Part shown: positions 61,853 through 64,000 of the stretch, piece by piece
Position numbering within the stretch: position 1 is the stretch's first letter
Layout: every line of letters begins with the position of its first letter
From: Roseateles sp.
GTDB taxonomy: Bacteria; Pseudomonadota; Gammaproteobacteria; Burkholderiales; Burkholderiaceae_C
DNA length: 64,000 nt
Direction of reading: 5' to 3'
Assembly (NCBI GenBank): GCA_016790285.1
Contig: JAEUPJ010000046.1
Location: 1 to 64,000, forward strand
Notes under the pieces: generated by a model
What the model was told of the DNA's origin: nothing
The model's database searches: none
The model's input: the letters and a program-made list of their open reading frames with translations, nothing else
Translations under genes and position numbers: made by a program

Positions 61853-61856
61853 TGCC

Positions 61857-63146
61857 GTGAAACGCCGCCACCTCCTGAGCCTGGCCTCCGCCCCGCTGCT
61901 CGCCGCATGCGCCACCCCGCCCACGCCGGCGCCCACGCCTGCCGCCCCGGTTTCCCCGAGCGAGGCTGCGCTCGGTGCGGTGACACCGCCCGCGCCCGGC
62001 CCCGCCGCCTCCGCGCCCCTCGTGACCCCACCGCCGCGCGAGTGGCGCGCGGCCTGGGTGGCCACCGTCGCCAACATTGACTGGCCCAGCAAGCCGGGCC
62101 TGAGCGCCGCCGCCCAGCAGGCCGAGATCCGCGCGCTTTGCGACACGGCGGTGAGCATCGGCCTGAACGCCCTCATCCTGCAGGTGCGCACCGCGACCGA
62201 TGCGCTGTATGAATCGAAGCTGGAGCCCTGGAGCGAATACCTCACCGGCACGCAGGGCCAGCACCCCGGCTACGACCCGCTGGCCGTCTGGATCACGGAG
62301 GCCAAGGCCCGCGGGCTGGAGCTGCATGCCTGGTTCAACCCCTACCGCTCGCGGCACAGCACGGCCAAGTCGCCGGTGGCCGACAGCCACGTGAGCCGCA
62401 CCCACCCCGAGTGGGTCAAGCGTTATGGCGACCAGCTCTGGATGGACCCGGGCGAGCCGCAAGCCGCCGAGCACACGCTGGCCGTGGTGCGCGACTGCCT
62501 GAGCCGTTATGCGGTGGACGGCATCCACATCGACGACTACTTCTACCCCTACCCCGTGCAGGACCCGGCCACCAAGCAGGAGGTCGACTTCCCCGACGAG
62601 CCCAGCTGGCAGCGCTACGTGAGCGGCGGCGGCAGCCTCGCCCGCGCCGACTGGCGCCGCTACAACGTCAACTCGCTGGTGCAGCGCCTGTACGCGCTGG
62701 CCCACGAGGTGCGCCCGGGCACCCGCGTTGGCATCAGCCCCTTCGGCATCCCCAAGCCCAGCGCCCGCCCGGCAGGCATCAGCGGCTTCAGCCAGTACGA
62801 CAAGCTCTATGCGGACGTCGAGCTCTGGCTGCGCGAAGGCTGGCTCGACTACCTCGCGCCCCAGCTCTACTGGCCGCGCGCCCAGACGGCTCAAGCCTTC
62901 GAGCCGCTGCTGCAGGCCTGGCGCGCCGCCAACCCGCTGGGCCGGCCCATCCACCCGGGCCTCTTCACCAGCCGCATCAACGACACGCCGCAGAGCTGGC
63001 AACCCGAGGAGGTGCTGGCGCAGATCGACGTCATCCGGCGCCAGTCCCCGGGCAGCGGCCACATCCACTTCAGCATGGCCGCGCTGTCGCAGAACCGCAA
63101 GGGCATCGCCGACGCGCTGCGCACCGGGGCCTACGCCAAGGCCTGA
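61857..63146 (+). CDS. Glycosyl hydrolase-like 10 (GHL10/DUF187) lipoprotein
   Basis: Seen: 429 residues from a GTG 4 bp after the previous stop. Lipoprotein signal with LLAAC (Cys18) and a Pro/Ala linker, then a TIM-barrel domain: REWRAAWVATVANIDWPS, LNALILQVRTATDALYESK, GLELHAWFNPYRS, YAVDGIHIDDYFYPYP, and WLDYLAPQLYWPRAQ. The DGIHIDDYFYP motif carries candidate catalytic acids. Known: relatives (e.g. DigH) cut peptidoglycan glycan strands lacking stem peptides. Fits as the operon's periplasmic supplier of wall sugars. Its last 16 bp overlap the convergent regulator gene. Confidence 0.9.
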   Translation: MKRRHLLSLASAPLLAACATPPTPAPTPAAPVSPSEAALGAVTPPAPGPAASAPLVTPPPREWRAAWVATVANIDWPSKPGLSAAAQQAEIRALCDTAVSIGLNALILQVRTATDALYESKLEPWSEYLTGTQGQHPGYDPLAVWITEAKARGLELHAWFNPYRSRHSTAKSPVADSHVSRTHPEWVKRYGDQLWMDPGEPQAAEHTLAVVRDCLSRYAVDGIHIDDYFYPYPVQDPATKQEVDFPDEPSWQRYVSGGGSLARADWRRYNVNSLVQRLYALAHEVRPGTRVGISPFGIPKPSARPAGISGFSQYDKLYADVELWLREGWLDYLAPQLYWPRAQTAQAFEPLLQAWRAANPLGRPIHPGLFTSRINDTPQSWQPEEVLAQIDVIRRQSPGSGHIHFSMAALSQNRKGIADALRTGAYAKA

Positions 63147-63913
63147 CCGGCACCCAGCACCCGCTTCACGCCCGCCACGCGGAAGGCCGAGAGCAGGCCA
63201 GGGTCGGCCTGCCGGTCCGTCACGAGCACGTCGACATCGGCCGCGGGGCAGATCTGGATGCGGCTGGCTTCACCCAGCTTGCTCGCATCGGCCAGCACCA
63301 CGCGCTGACGCGCTCGCGCGAGCATCGCGCGCGCCACGGTGGCCTCGTGCCAGAGGTAGTCCATGGCACCGTTGGCCGCGTCGAAACCCACGGGCGATAC
63401 AAACGCCCAGTCCACCTGCAGCCGGCCGATCTCGGCGACGGTCTGCTCGCCGTAGGTCGCGGGCACGTCGGTCTCGAGCCGGCCGCCCAGCAGGCGCACC
63501 TCGTTGCCGGGCGCATGGGCCAGCACCGTGGCTGCTTCGAGCGAGTTGGTGACGATCACCAGCCCCTCCTTGCGAGCCAGCTCCTCGGCCAGGGCCAGCG
63601 TCGTGGAACCGGCATCCAGGAAGCAGGCCTGGCCCGGCTCGATCAGGGCGGCTGCCAGGCGAGCGATCTCGTGCTTTTGCGGCAGATGCAGGCCCGTGCG
63701 TTCGACATAGGCCGGCTCGGGTCGGGCGGCGGCCGCGGGCGGCACTGCGCCGCCGTGCACCCGCGCCAGCTGGCCGCAGCGTTCCAGCTCGATGAGGTCG
63801 CGCCGCACGGTCTCGCGTGACACGCCCAGGCTCTCGGCAAAGTGCTCTGTGGTCAGGCGCTGATGGGTCTGGAGCAGGTCCAGGATGCGGCGGTGTCTCT
63901 CGGCGACCCACAT
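63131..63913 (-). CDS. DeoR/GlpR-family transcriptional regulator
   Basis: Seen: 260 residues from ATG 63913; a TTG 24 nt upstream is the alternative. N-terminal winged helix RHRRILDLLQTHQRLTTEHF and SLGVSRETVRRDLIELE. C-terminal sugar-phosphate sensing domain with LDAGSTTLALAE, IVTNSLEAA, LLGGRLE and LADASKLGE. Known: this family senses phosphorylated sugars. It converges with the murQ operon and is the natural candidate for its regulator. The final 87 bp of the window (63914-64000) hold its upstream region and no further gene. Confidence 0.9.
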   Translation of the reverse strand: MWVAERHRRILDLLQTHQRLTTEHFAESLGVSRETVRRDLIELERCGQLARVHGGAVPPAAAARPEPAYVERTGLHLPQKHEIARLAAALIEPGQACFLDAGSTTLALAEELARKEGLVIVTNSLEAATVLAHAPGNEVRLLGGRLETDVPATYGEQTVAEIGRLQVDWAFVSPVGFDAANGAMDYLWHEATVARAMLARARQRVVLADASKLGEASRIQICPAADVDVLVTDRQADPGLLSAFRVAGVKRVLGAGQALA

Positions 63914-64000
63914 GAGCGGCTGGCGCGGCGATGGCAAAAAGGTGCCGCCAAGTGGGCCAGCATTTCGTGGCGCCTGTGTGAATTCGAGGGTGGTTGTGGA

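Noticed and set aside
63131-63146. Frameshift or error at the convergent overlap of the GHL10 and DeoR genes
   Set aside because: Both genes keep normal family ends; short convergent overlaps also occur at 56336-56354 and are compatible with compaction.

Overview
This 64 kb window is a very GC-rich, gene-dense bacterial chromosome segment. Genes mostly run in short operons joined by ATGA, GTGA or TGATG overlaps. The gene families (a malic enzyme-phosphotransacetylase fusion, lptD-surA-rsmA, metX-metW, YhhQ, pyrF, several glutathione S-transferases, CoxMLS/XdhC) point to a betaproteobacterium of the order Burkholderiales, perhaps of the Leptothrix/Rubrivivax/Roseateles type. That placement is inference from gene content. 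I saw no rRNA, tRNA, transposase, integrase, phage gene or CRISPR array.

Layout. 1-3.4 kb: the 3' end of maeB, a secreted RNase Sa-type ribonuclease and its likely barstar inhibitor, then a hairpin-rich intergenic stretch. 3.4-8.6 kb: the outer-membrane biogenesis operon lptD-surA-rsmA, diverging from a short protein that looks like the remaining C-terminal part of an AmgK-type sugar kinase. 8.6-16.6 kb: LysR regulator plus M20 peptidase, a lipoprotein/MORN-repeat pair, a tiny Lys-rich secreted protein, a 145-bp tandem repeat array, and metX-metW behind an attenuator-like leader. 16.7-30.3 kb: a chemoreceptor, a HlyD/ABC exporter operon, sppA, an FMN glutamate synthase-like protein, an orphan response regulator, a GST, a DUF898/M48 pair and purB. 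30.3-38 kb: an acetyltransferase, a PAS-GGDEF-EAL protein, pyrF, a large hybrid sensor kinase and a queuosine-precursor transporter.

38-48.8 kb is a molybdenum-hydroxylase region: a two-subunit IorAB-type enzyme and a three-subunit CoxMLS-type enzyme, with an XdhC maturation protein. Between them lies an alpha/beta hydrolase that has lost its nucleophilic serine. A beta-propeller protein is coupled to xdhC. 48.8-53.4 kb carries two GSTs and an unrecognised three-gene group in which two paralogous small proteins flank a Rossmann-like protein. 53.4-56.4 kb holds an amidase, a periplasmic peroxiredoxin and a lipoprotein.

56.3-58.4 kb is a compact bufferin-type RiPP operon: a Cys-rich exported precursor, a DUF692/MNIO enzyme and a DUF2063 partner. 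It has a candidate ECF-type promoter, and a hairpin repeat between precursor and enzyme genes. 58.5-63.9 kb is a cell-wall sugar recycling cluster: murQ, an AmpG-like permease, a NagX/DUF5009-like membrane protein, a GH10-like lipoprotein, and a convergent DeoR-type regulator. The most interesting items are the bufferin operon and its shared intergenic repeat, the paralog-flanked unknown operon, the AmgK remnant, the inactive-looking hydrolase, the metX leader and the 145-bp tandem array.
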